Assembly: GCA_963739375.1 (NCBI GenBank)
Contig: CAVUAF010000019.1
Location: 56,132-120,131, forward strand
Source of the DNA: CAVUAF01 sp963739375
GTDB taxonomy: Bacteria; Acidobacteriota; Terriglobia; Terriglobales; Acidobacteriaceae
Reading direction: 5' to 3'
DNA length: 64,000 nucleotides
Shown here: in pieces, positions 52,773 to 61,430 of the stretch
Position numbering within the stretch: position 1 is the stretch's first letter
Layout of the letters: every line of letters starts with the position of its first letter
Notes under the pieces: generated by a model
What the model was told of the DNA's origin: nothing
The model's database searches: none
Seen by the model: the letters and a program-made list of their open reading frames with translations, nothing else
Made by a program: the position numbers and the translations under genes

Positions 52773-54406
52773 ATGGCAAATCACATACTTTCGATCATTC
52801 TGTTCACGCCGCTGGTGGGCGCGATTCTCCTGTTGTTCATGCCGCGGGAGAACAAGGACGCCATCCGCTGGGTGGCCAACATCTTCGCCTTTGCCGGCTT
52901 CGCCGTGTCGGTGCCGCTGGTGCCGATGTTCTGGGCGGTGAAGGAGGCGCCGGGATTCAAGTTCCTGGAAGGCGCGCCGCAGAACTGGATTCCCTCGATC
53001 GGCGCCGGGTATTACCTGGGGATCGACGGCATCTCGCTTTCTGCTGATCATGCTGACCACGCTGCTGGGCGTGGATCTCCATCCTGTCGTCGTGGACCGC
53101 GATTGAAGACCGGGTGAAGGAATACTACATCTGGTTCCTGGTGCTGCAGACGGGCATGCTGGGCGTCTTCATGGCGCTGGACTTCTTCCTGTTCTACGTG
53201 TTCTGGGAAGTGATGCTGGTGCCGATGTACTTCCTGATCGGCATCTGGGGCGGGCCGCGGAAGCTGTACGCGGCCATCAAGTTCTTCCTGTACACCCTGG
53301 TGGGCTCGGTGCTGATGCTGCTGGGCATCCTGTTCGCTGTACTTCCACCACCAGCAGCTGCACGGGCGGTGTACACCTTCAGCATCGTGGACATCTGACC
53401 GCACGGCGCCGCAAATCGGAGCGCCGTATGCGATCTGGCTGTTCGTGGCGTTCTTCATGGCGTTTGCCATCAAGGTGCCGATGTTCCCGTTCCACACCTG
53501 GTTGCCGGATGCGCACGTGGAGGCGCCCACGGCCGGCTCCGTCATCCTGGCGGGCGTCCTGCTGAAGATGGGGACGTACGGGTTCATGCGCTTCTCGCTG
53601 CCGCTGCTTCCCCAGGCGCCGATCGACCCATCGCATGCGTGACGCTGCGATGATCGTGCTTTCGCTGGTCGGCATCATTTACGGCGCGCTGGTTTCGCTG
53701 ATGCAGAAGGACATGAAGAAGCTGGTGGCCTATTCGCTCGGTCAGCCACCTGGGCTTCTGCACGCTGGGCATTTTCGCGCTCAACCCGCACGGACTGACC
53801 GGCAGCGTGATCCAGCAGATCAACCACGGGATCTCGACCGGCGCGCTGTTCTTGATCGTCGGCATGCTGTACGAGCGGCGGCACACGCGCGAGATCTCCG
53901 AGTTCGGCGGGCATCTCGAACGTCATGCCGGTGTTCGCCACGATTACATGATCATGTTCATGTCGTCGCTCGGCCTGCCGCTGCTGAACGGCTTCATCGG
54001 CGAATTCACCATCCTGCAGGGCGCGTTCATGGTGAGCAAGCTGTGGGCGGCGGCTGGCGGTGTTGCGGCATCATGCTGGGCGCAGCGTACCTGCTGTGGC
54101 TGTACCAGCGCACTATGTTCGGGCCGGTGACCAACCCGAAGAACGAGCACCTGCCTGACCTGAAGTCGCGCGAGCATGGCTGACCTTCGTGCCGCTGGTG
54201 CTGCTGGCGTTCTGGATCGGCGTGTATCCCAAGCCGCTGTTCCAGATCCTGGAGCAGCCGGTGAACGAGATAGTGCGGACGGTGCGGCCGGATTATCCGG
54301 GCTTGCCGCCGGTGGTGGCGACACAGGCAAGAACGCGGGCGAGTCGCCCGCGTCCACCAAGGCGGAAGCCGGCGGGACGCCGGCACTCCCAGGAGCGACG
54401 CGGTGA
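52773..54406 (+). CDS. nuoM: NADH-quinone oxidoreductase subunit M (frameshifted)
   Basis: The NuoM proton pump, spread over three frames by about ten shifts from 53,039 to 54,170. Translating across them restores the family: PLVGAILLLFMPREN, WLPDAHVEAPTAGSVILAG, LMQKDMKKLVAYS, and MSSLGLPLLNGFIGEFTILQ. Most shifts fit one extra base: after CTCGCTT near 53,039, in GTGGATC near 53,088, in ATCTGACC near 53,396. The last ~24 residues (ESPASTKAEAGGTPALPG) come from a hairpin repeat. The stop overlaps the nuoN GTG. Confidence 0.9.
54335..54402. repeat. Hairpin repeat read as the NuoM C-terminus
   Basis: GCGGGC-GAGTC-GCCCGC at 54,335-54,351 and GCCGGC-GGGAC-GCCGGC at 54,368-54,384 lie between the last real NuoM residues and its stop. 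On either strand it reads as Ala/Pro/Gly peptides of the SPASTKAEAGGTPAL kind, which I recall as recurring short repeats in several soil-bacterial genomes. Confidence 0.7.
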
Positions 54407-55968
54407 TCAGCACCACGCAGTTCTTCACCAGCACCGACTACCTGCTGTCGCTGCCGGTGATCATGCTCACGCTGTTCGCGCTGGGCGTGTTGCTGGTGGA
54501 CCTGCTGCTGCCGGCGGAGTGGAAGGTAATCAACGCGTGGACGGCGTTTGGGGGACTGGCCTTCTCGGCGGCGGCGCTGTTCAAGGTGCAGACCGCATAT
54601 CGGATCGCCGAGGCCAGCGGCCGGGTGCCGGTGCAAGCGGCTTCATGGGCGCGTGGTTGATGGACCCGTTCGCCATTTTCTTCTGCTACCTGTTCCTGGC
54701 CGGAGCGGCGCATCGCCATCCTGATGTCGGTGCGCTACCTGGACATCGAGCGCGAGCAGCACGGCGAGTATTACGCGCTCATCCTGTTTGCGGTGATTGG
54801 CATGATGTGCATGGCCGCGGGCTACGACCTGGTGCTGCTGTTCATCGGGCTGGAGCTGATGGCCCTCTCGACCTACGTGCTGGTCGGCTTCCTGCGGCGC
54901 GACAAACGCTCCAACGAGGCGGCGCTGAAGTACCTGCTGCTGGGCGCGTTTTCGTCGGGCATCTTCGCCTATGGACTCTCGCTGCTCTACGGGCTGAGCG
55001 GCAGCACCAACCTGGCGCAGGTCGCGATGCATTTGCAGGCGGTGCTGCGGCGCAACCCGAACGATCCGATTGCGATGCTGGCGCTGGTGACGACCGCCGC
55101 CGGACTCTTCTTCAAGATTGCGGCCGTGCCCTTCCACCAGTGGGCGCCGGATGCGTATGAAGGCGCGCCCACGGCCATTACCGGGTTCATGTCGGTGGCG
55201 GGGAAGGCGGCGGCGTGGGCGCTGCTGCTGCGCATCTTCCTGCATGGGCTGAATCCGCTGCGCCCGCTGTACCTGCCGCTGGTGATTTTCGTGGCCATCG
55301 CGACCATGACCGGCGGCAACCTGGCGGCGATCACGCAGTCGAACCTGAAGCGCCTCTTCGCCTACAGCTCGATTGCGCACGTGGGCTACATGCTGCTGGG
55401 CCTGGTGGCGGGCACGGCCACGCAGCCCAGCCTCACCGGCATCAAGGGCATCGTGATGTACCTGCTGGTGTACACGTTCATGAACCTGGGGGTGTTTGCG
55501 GTGATCACGTCGCTGCGGCGGCGCGACATCATCGGCGACGAAATCGACGACATCAGCGGGCTCTTCTTCAAGGCGCCCACCGAGGCGGTCCTGATGCTGC
55601 TTTTCCTGCTGTCGCTGGCGGGGATTCCGCCGCTGGCCGGCTTCTACGGGAAATACTTCATCTTCCTGTCACTGATCGAGACTGGGCACTACGCGCTGGC
55701 GGCGCTGGCGGTGCTGTACGTCGCGGTGTCGCTCTACTACTACCTGCGCGTGGCCAATGCCATGTTCATGCACGAAGCGCTCGACGCCGAGCCGGTCCAC
55801 ATCGCGCCGGGGGTGAGCGTGGCCCTGACCATCACCGCGCTGGCGACGGTGTACATTGGGCTCTTCCCCGAGTGGTTCATCCGCGCCGTAAACTGGACGC
55901 TGCAGGTGCCGCCGGGCGCCGCGTCGCTGACGCAGCAGGCGCCGCTGTGGATAAGCCTGCTGCGGTGA
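54403..55968 (+). CDS. nuoN: NADH-quinone oxidoreductase subunit N (frameshifted near start)
   Basis: The NuoN proton pump, about 520 residues. Frame changes at about 54,638 (GCAAGCGGCTTC) and 54,713 (GCGGCGCATCGCC) fit one extra base each; after that the frame is open to the end. Landmarks are GYDLVLLFIGLELMALSTYV, AAVPFHQWAPDAYEGAPTAI, LKRLFAYSSIAHVGYMLLGL and LSLAGIPPLAGFYGKYFIF. The GTG start overlaps the nuoM stop. A divergent relative lies at 58,001. Confidence 0.93.
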
Positions 55969-55990
55969 GGAAGAATCGGCGCGTCCGCCG

Positions 55991-56224
55991 ATGACCCAAG
56001 CTCCCGATCCCGACGGTCGCAGCTTTTGGCTGGCGATTGCGCGCTACAGCGAGCTGGCATTCGTGTTTCCGGCGGCGGTGGTGGTGGGGTGGCTGGGCGG
56101 GGCGGCGCTCGACCAATGGCTGCACACCACGTGGCTGTACCTGGCGGGGATCCTGCTGGGCATCGCGGCCGGGTTTGTGCAGCTGATCCGCAGCGTGCTG
56201 AAAGGCGAGAAGGAAGGGGATTGA
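55991..56224 (+). CDS. atpZ: AtpZ/AtpI-type ATP synthase accessory protein
   Basis: A 77-residue protein with two membrane helices (FVFPAAVVVGWLGGAALDQW and WLYLAGILLGIAAGFVQLI), the AtpZ/AtpI layout. Such proteins help assemble the c-ring or carry Mg2+/Ca2+. The stop overlaps the next start (TTGA). It follows nuoN by 22 bases and opens the ATP synthase group. Confidence 0.8.
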   Translation: MTQAPDPDGRSFWLAIARYSELAFVFPAAVVVGWLGGAALDQWLHTTWLYLAGILLGIAAGFVQLIRSVLKGEKEGD

Positions 56225-56676
56225 GCAAGGCTGAACTGCCTCACGAAGCGACGACCGCAGCGGCTGCGGCGCGCGACCCCGAGGACTTTTACGACGGCGC
56301 GCTGCGGCGCATCCGCAACGTCATGCGGGTGATGGCGGCGCCGGTGGCGGTGCTGGCGGGGTGGCGCTACGGCGTGCAGTTTGGGCTGGGATTCGCGCTG
56401 GGGGCGGGGATCGCGTACCTCAACTTCCACTGGCTGCAACGCGGGGTGACGACGCTGGCGGAGGGGATCACGCAGCCGGGGGCGCGCGTCACGTCGCGCG
56501 GCGTGGTGCTGCGCTTCCTGCTGCGCTACGTCCTGATCGCGGCGGCGGCGTATGTTATAGTCAAAAGTTCTCCCGGCAGTCTCTATGGCCTCTTTGCGGG
56601 GCTATTTTTGCCGGTGGCCGCGATCCTGTGCGAGGCGCTGTACGAGGCGGCGGTCGCGCTGCGGCGCGGGGTTTGA
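56221..56676 (+). CDS. atpI: ATP synthase subunit I-like protein
   Basis: A 151-residue protein with four hydrophobic segments (VMAAPVAVLAGWRYGVQFGL, FALGAGIAYLNFHWLQRGV and two near the C-terminus), of the ATP synthase I type. TTG at 56,221 is the likely start, overlapping the preceding stop by four bases. It probably assists F0 assembly. Confidence 0.78.
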   Translation: MSKAELPHEATTAAAAARDPEDFYDGALRRIRNVMRVMAAPVAVLAGWRYGVQFGLGFALGAGIAYLNFHWLQRGVTTLAEGITQPGARVTSRGVVLRFLLRYVLIAAAAYVIVKSSPGSLYGLFAGLFLPVAAILCEALYEAAVALRRGV

Positions 56677-56707
56677 GGATTCGAATTCTGACCACTGGTC
56701 CCTGAGC

Positions 56708-57436
56708 ATGGAACAGCTTCCCGTTACAGCCCTGCTGAACCGCGTCTTTGGCGGCGCGGCCAACGCGCTGCTCGACGCGCTGCGCATCCAGCATGACGCG
56801 GCGGCGCCCATCAGCAACGCGGTGGCGATGCAGCTGCTGGTATTCACCATCCTGGTGCTGGTGTTCATCTACCTGCGGGCGCGGATTTCGGTGGAGAACC
56901 CCGGCGGGCTGCAGCACATCTTCGAAGGGCTGCACGGGTTCATCAAGAACCAGAGCCAGGAGATCATCGGGCCGCACAGCGAGGGGTTTACGGCGTTCCT
57001 GGCGACGCTGGGGATGTATGTCCTGATGTCGAACCTCATCGGGCTGGTCCCGAGCCTGGAATCGCCAACGGCGACGCCGACGGTGCCGCTGGGCTGCGCG
57101 CTGGTCGCCTTTGCCTATTACCACACGCAAGGCGTGCGGCGGCAGGGTCCGCTGCACTACGCGGCGCACTTTGCCGGGCCGCTGCCGGCGCTGGCGCCGC
57201 TGATGATCCCGATTGAGCTGATCTCGCACCTGGCGCGCGTGCTCTCGCTCACCATCCGTCTGTTCGCCAACATGTTCGCGGGCGACATGGTGACGCTGGT
57301 GTTTTTCTCGCTGGTGCCGATCGGGGTGCCGATCGCGTTTCTGCTGCTGCACATCGGCGTCTCGTTCCTGCAGGCGTACATCTTCGTCCTGCTGACGACG
57401 GTGTACCTGGCGGGCGCCGTGGCCCAGGAGCATTGA
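56708..57436 (+). CDS. atpB: ATP synthase F0 subunit a
   Basis: A 242-residue membrane subunit with the proton half-channels. LSLTIRLFANMFAGDMV holds the essential Arg and IPIELISHLARV the conserved Glu/His. The early PISNAVAMQLLVFTILVLV and late LLTTVYLAGAVAQEH fit the family. The N-terminal ATG at 56,708 is the first after the spacer. Confidence 0.95.
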   Translation: MEQLPVTALLNRVFGGAANALLDALRIQHDAAAPISNAVAMQLLVFTILVLVFIYLRARISVENPGGLQHIFEGLHGFIKNQSQEIIGPHSEGFTAFLATLGMYVLMSNLIGLVPSLESPTATPTVPLGCALVAFAYYHTQGVRRQGPLHYAAHFAGPLPALAPLMIPIELISHLARVLSLTIRLFANMFAGDMVTLVFFSLVPIGVPIAFLLLHIGVSFLQAYIFVLLTTVYLAGAVAQEH

Positions 57437-57442
57437 AGAACA

Positions 57443-57550
57443 GTAGTCAGTTCTCAGTTGTCAGTTCTCAGTTTGTTGTTAACCGATACGGGCTGCTGCT
57501 CGTATATCAGAATAGAGACTGAGAACTGAGAACCGGGAACTGAGAACTCG
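57443..57550. repeat. Spacer inverted microrepeats (CAGTTCTCAGT units)
   Basis: GTCAGTTCTCAGTTGTCAGT on the left and GACTGAGAACTGAGAACCGG on the right are inverted arrays of ~11-nt units that can pair into a long imperfect hairpin between atpB and atpE. Confidence 0.8.
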
Positions 57551-57625
57551 CCGCAAGCGTGAGGGCGTCTGCACGAGGATGACGTCAACCACCCCCTGGC
57601 GGCACTTTGATAGAGGAGAACGCAT

Positions 57626-57940
57626 ATGCGCAGAATGATGTACTTCTTCCTGGGTGCGGCCGCGCTGCTGCTGGCCACGCCCGTATTCGCCCAGACGGAG
57701 CCCGCGGCGGCGGCCGCAGCGGGTCCGAACTGGGTGGCGATCACGGCCGGCTTCTCGATGGCCATTGCCTCGGCCGTCTGCGGCCTGGCGCAGGCCAAGG
57801 CCACCGCGGCCGCAGCGGAAGGCCTGGCGCGCAACCCCGCGGCGCGCCCCGGCATCCAGCTGTCGCTGATCCTGGGCCTGGCGCTGATCGAATCGTTGGC
57901 GCTCTACACCCTGGTGATCATCTTCGCGAAGGTAAAGTAG
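57626..57940 (+). CDS. atpE: ATP synthase F0 subunit c
   Basis: A 104-residue c-subunit of the rotor ring. The N-terminus is extended by a signal-like segment (MMYFFLGAAALLLATPVFAQ). Helix 1 (VAITAGFSMAIASAVCGLAQ), the loop EGLARNPAARPGIQ and helix 2 with the ion-binding Glu (ALIESLALYTLVIIF) follow. No Na+-type motif is evident, so protons are likely. A strong terminator follows and no further atp genes do, so F1 is encoded elsewhere. Confidence 0.95.
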   Translation: MRRMMYFFLGAAALLLATPVFAQTEPAAAAAAGPNWVAITAGFSMAIASAVCGLAQAKATAAAAEGLARNPAARPGIQLSLILGLALIESLALYTLVIIFAKVK

Positions 57941-57962
57941 CGCGCCGTTGGCGCGAACCGAG

Positions 57963-57986
57963 AGCCCGGCCGGAAACGGCCGGGCT
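57963..57986. terminator. GAAA-loop terminator between convergent operons
   Basis: A perfect 10-bp stem AGCCCGGCCG/CGGCCGGGCT around a GAAA tetraloop, followed by TGGTGTTTTCC. It ends the nuo-atp operon and may also stop the convergent minus-strand transcript. Confidence 0.85.
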
Positions 57987-58000
57987 TGGTGTTTTCCGCG

Positions 58001-59435
58001 CTAACGCAGGAGGTCGCGGGCGCTAGCGGCAGCGCAGGCGAGGACGCGGCCGGGAAGCACGCCGAGGTAGATGGTGACCGCGACGCTGACCGCGACGGCC
58101 ACCGCCATGGCGGGTCCGAGGGGGGCGACCGGCGCGTCTTCCGTGGGCTCGCGCATGTACATCACGACAATCACGCGCAGGTAGTAATACGCGGCGATGG
58201 CGCTGTTGAGCACGCCGATGATGGTCAGGCCGACGAGATTGCGGTTCAGCGCGGCGGCAAAGACGTAGAACTTGGCGAAGAAGCCGCCGGTGGCGGGAAT
58301 GCCGATGAGGGAGAGCAAGAGCACGGTCAGGGCGGCGGCGAGCACGGGGGCGCGGCGGCCCAGGCCGGCATAGTCGTCGATAGCGACGCGGCGCTCGCCG
58401 TAGCTGGCGAAGTGGGTGACGATGGCGAAGGCGCCGACGTTCATGATGGCGTAGGAGGCGGCATAGAAGATCGCCGCCGGCACGCCGAAGTCGAGGGCGG
58501 CGAAGGCGCAGAGCAGGTAGCCGGCGTGGGCGATGGAGCTGTAGGCCAGCATGCGCTTGACGTTGGTCTGGACCAGCGCGCCGAGGTTGCCCAGGGTCAT
58601 GGAGAGCACCGCCGAGACCCACACCAGCCAGAACCAGCCGGGCAGCGCCGCGCCCGAAGAGGATGCGCAGCAAGACCGCAAAGGCCGCCGCTTTCGGCCC
58701 CGTGGACATGAGCGCCACCACGGGGGCAGGCGCGCCTTCGTAGACGTCGGGGGTCCAGATGTGAAAGGGCGCGGCCGCGACCTTGAAGCCGATGCCGACG
58801 AACATCAGGGCCACCGCCAGGAAGGCCAGCGAGCCCGGGGGGGCGCCACGCAGCACGGCGGCGATGCGGCTGACGTTGGTGGAGCCGGTGGCGCCGAAGA
58901 TCATGGCCACGCCGTAGAGGAAGAAAGCGGTGGCGAAGGAGCCGAGCAGGAAGTACTTGAGCGCCGATTCGGCGCTGGTGGCCACGCGCCGCCGCATCCC
59001 GGCCAGCACGTAAGTGGAGATGGAGGAAATCTCCAGGGCGATGAAGATCAGGACCAGCTCGACCGCCGACGACATCAGCGACATGCCCACGGCGCCGAAG
59101 AGCATCAGGGCGTAATACTCGCCGCTGCGGATTTCCTGGAGTTCGAGGTAGTCCCAGGAGGCGAGGATGGCGAGGGCGGTGACGATGGCGACGATGAAGT
59201 GGAAGAAGATGCTGAAGGCGTCTACCCGCACCATGCCGAAGAACGCCTCGCCCTGAAAACTCACCTGAAGCGCCGTGGCGGCGAGGGCGGCGAGGGCGCC
59301 GAGGAAGGCGAGCATGCCGAGCGGGCGGCGGCTGGCGTGCTCGTCGAGCGCGGGCTCGATGAGCATGATGAGCATGCCGAAGAGGGTGAGGACCAGCTCC
59401 GGCAGGATGCGGACGTAGTCGGCGCTGGGAATCAT
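58001..59435 (-). CDS. nuoN: NADH-quinone oxidoreductase subunit N, second copy (one frameshift)
   Basis: A second NuoN, about 477 residues, distinct from the copy at 54,403. YVRILPELVLTLFGMLIMLI opens it and AAAPFHIWTPDVYEGAPAPV, VKRMLAYSSIAHAGYLLCAF and LSLIGIPATGGFFAKFYVF follow. The frame changes once, near 58,660 (GGGCGCGGCGCT), consistent with one extra base. The ATG overlaps the nuoM2 stop. Whether this set belongs to a second complex I or to a related pump is open. Confidence 0.9.
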
Positions 59436-59845
59436 CGTGCCACCACCTGGGCCGCGGTCTGCACCAGAGGTGCGACGGCGCTGCCGGCCGCGGGATCAAT
59501 CGCCGCCAGCCAGAATTGCGGCGCCACGCCCATGATCAGGGCCGCCAGCACCGTGGGCCACAGCGCCAGGCGCTCGCGGACGACGGCGTCGGGCAGCGCC
59601 GCGTTCTTCGGGTTGCGGTTCTCGCCGTAGAAGACGCGCTGCACCATCCACAGCATGTAAGCGGCGCTCCGAATGACGCCGGTGGCGCCGAGCACGCCGT
59701 AGAGCGCCCGGGCGCGGAAGGCGCCGCTCAACACCAGGAACTCGCCGATGAAGCCGTTCATCAGGGGCAGCCCGATGGAAGAGAGCGTGATCAGGACGAA
59801 GAGCGTGGCGTACACCGGCATGGGGGAAGCCAGGCCGCCGAATTC
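59432..59845 (-). CDS. nuoM: NADH-quinone oxidoreductase subunit M, second copy (5' truncated at a junction)
   Basis: Only the C-terminal ~138 residues remain. The authentic sequence starts at EFGGLASPMPVYATLFVLIT, and the helix SSIGLPLMNGFIGEFLVLSG follows. Upstream of the Glu the frame reads NPLNPILC, which is not NuoM, so about three quarters of the gene is missing and the break is at about 59,845. The stop overlaps the nuoN2 start by four bases. The ATG at 59,821 is internal, not a true start. Confidence 0.88.
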   Translation of the reverse strand, partial: EFGGLASPMPVYATLFVLITLSSIGLPLMNGFIGEFLVLSGAFRARALYGVLGATGVIRSAAYMLWMVQRVFYGENRNPKNAALPDAVVRERLALWPTVLAALIMGVAPQFWLAAIDPAAGSAVAPLVQTAAQVVAR

Positions 59846-59872
59846 GCACAGTATAGGGTTCAGGGGATTTAA
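59840..59872. other. Sequence junction (composition and gene content change)
   Basis: GC-rich acidobacterial-type sequence ends at about 59,845 within nuoM. AT-richer sequence starts at once. GAATTC occurs at 59,840-59,845 but may be coincidence. No repeat or att-like site is seen. Confidence 0.75.
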
Positions 59873-60093
59873 TGAAGAAATCTATTAGCCTGGCATTGAG
59901 TGACGAGGAGCTGATGGAGCTTCAACGCATCCTACTGGATGAAGACAGAGAGGCGGCGCTCCGGTTCCTGAAGACCCACTTAGATAAGAAAGTAAAGGCG
60001 GTTATTTCGGGAGAAGGCCACTGAAAGCCGTGGTTTGAGCTCCCGGGACGGAGTACCGATTATAAATATGATATAATTTAAAATAATAATCAC
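59872..60093 (+). CDS. Small protein with a possible selenocysteine UGA
   Basis: An ATG with AGGGG just upstream opens a 50-residue helical protein (SISLALSDEELMELQRILLD) ending at TGA 60,022-60,024 (ISGEGH-stop). Reading through gives KPWFELPGRSTDYKYDII and TAA at 60,091. GEGH-X-KPWFELPG looks like a natural continuation. About 15 bases after the TGA lies GCTCC-CGGGAC-GGAGT, a short hairpin with G in its loop, placed where bacterial SECIS elements sit. The safe annotation is the 50-residue protein; read-through is inference. The function is unknown. Confidence 0.55.
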
Positions 60094-60139
60094 CCTATCG
60101 TATTAACACATTGCATCAATAAATAACGGGAGGTTGAAC

Positions 60140-60587
60140 ATGGAAATTAGTCGTAATCGGAACGGAACCGCCGTGCATTCGCTGCCATACCACTTTCAAG
60201 CGCGCCAAGGAAGTGGCGCAGCAGTTTTCGAAGAAAATAGAGGTGAAAAAAGTCGCCATACATACCAAAGAAGCGGAAAAATACGGGAAGGTCGAAGGCG
60301 GTCACGTTATCGGTGAGGTTGGCAAGGTAAAGCCGGATATTGAGAGGATGAAGAAATTGATCGGGGAACTGGATGTATTGAAAGCTGATGAAGAAAAAAA
60401 CGAGAGCCTGATTGACGCCAGGCTGAAAGAGCTGGAAAAAGTGCTTGCTCCCGTGAAAAAGAAAGCCAAGGAGCTGGGGTATCTGATGACCCCCGTTCTT
60501 GTCGTCAATGGCCAGGTTAAATCCATGGACTATGTGCCGTCTAAAGAAGAGATTAAAGCATGGATTGAAATTGAATCAAGGCGTTGA
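60140..60587 (+). CDS. Thioredoxin-like protein 1 (frameshift after the start codon)
   Basis: A small thioredoxin-fold redox protein. The ATG at 60,140 has GGGAGG upstream. One extra base within the first codons is needed to enter the frame that reads KLVVIGTEPPCIRCHTTFKR, with the CIRC active site. The body holds a coiled insertion of about 45 residues and the cis-Pro segment LMTPVLVVNGQV. It heads a group of four such genes. Confidence 0.8.
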
Positions 60588-60615
60588 ACGAGATAATATC
60601 TTCAGGGAGGTAAAC

Positions 60616-60871
60616 ATGATAGAGGTAAAAGTCTTCGGCACAACCCCGCCCTGTGCCAAGTGCAAGGAAGTAACCAAGCGGGCAACAAAGGTTGCGGAGA
60701 AGTATCCCGGTAAGATTGAGCGTGACCCATTTTGATGCTTTGTCAGCCGAGGGTGATAAGTACGGCATCATGATGACGCCGACCATCGTCATCAACGATA
60801 AGGTCGTTTCCATCGGCAAGGTGCCCAGCGAGGATGATATCGAAAAGATGATTAAGAAAGAAATGGAATAA
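60616..60871 (+). CDS. Thioredoxin-like protein 2 (frameshifted)
   Basis: A thioredoxin_3-type protein of about 84 residues. IEVKVFGTTPPCAKCKEVTK contains the CAKC active site. A one-base shift near 60,720 (TTGAGCGTGACC) separates it from the second half THFDALSAEGDKYGIMMTPT with the cis-Pro. AGGGAGG precedes the ATG. Confidence 0.82.
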
Positions 60872-60875
60872 AGCC

Positions 60876-61139
60876 ATGACGGTGATAATGGAAGTGTTCA
60901 GCGGCGACCCTCCCTGCCTGGCCTGTAAGGATGTGCTGGCGCTGGCCGACGAGTATGCCGGGAAATACAGAGGTAAGCTGAAGGTAGTCAAGCTAATCGG
61001 CAAACAGGCCATGGCAAAGTTCGAGGAATATAAGCTGGGCTGTACGCCCGCCATTGTTATTAATGAGAAAATAAGGATTGAAGGGATATGCCCCAGCCGC
61101 GCCACCCTGGATAATGCCCTAAAGGAGGGCGGGCTGTGA
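60876..61139 (+). CDS. Thioredoxin-like protein 3
   Basis: An intact 87-residue member of the same family. EVFSGDPPCLACKDVLALAD holds CLAC. LGCTPAIVINEKIRIEG has the cis-Pro, preceded by a third Cys. It starts 4 bases after the previous stop and its own stop overlaps the next GTG, so all four are one transcript. Confidence 0.87.
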   Translation: MTVIMEVFSGDPPCLACKDVLALADEYAGKYRGKLKVVKLIGKQAMAKFEEYKLGCTPAIVINEKIRIEGICPSRATLDNALKEGGL

Positions 61140-61401
61140 GCAAGGTGAAGATAGAGGCTTTTTTCTCAACCTCTAATGACTCTAATGATGTCCGTCTTGT
61201 CTCAAGTTGCTTGAGGAAATTAAACAGGAGTTCGGTGATAAGGTGGAGATAGTCTCCTATAAAGGGCAAAACGAGCTATTTGATGAATACCGTCTGACGG
61301 CAACCCCGGCGGTAGTCATCGAAGAAATGGTTAAGATAATGGGTTTCTGCCCCAGCAAAGAGACACTGGTCTCTGCCTTGCGTGAGGCCGGAGTGGAATA
61401 A
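61136..61401 (+). CDS. Thioredoxin-like protein 4 (frameshifted, active site unclear)
   Basis: The fourth family member. GTG at 61,136 overlaps the stop of protein 3. The first part, KVKIEAFFSTSNDSNDVRL, shows no CxxC; a frame shift near 61,200 leads to LLEEIKQEFGDKVEIVSYKG and TATPAVVIEEMVKIMGFCPS with the cis-Pro. The region around the shift may have lost the active-site cysteines by sequence error. Confidence 0.72.
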
Positions 61402-61430
61402 ATAACAGGCAAATCTTAACATTTTTTGCC

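Noticed and set aside
59840..59845. EcoRI site GAATTC at the junction as proof of a cloning artefact
   Set aside because: One six-base site can occur by chance and the data type is unknown; it is not evidence by itself.
60616..60871. Programmed frameshift in the thioredoxin-like genes
   Set aside because: Shift sites differ from gene to gene, have no slippery heptamer, and neighbouring unrelated genes are also shifted; error is simpler.
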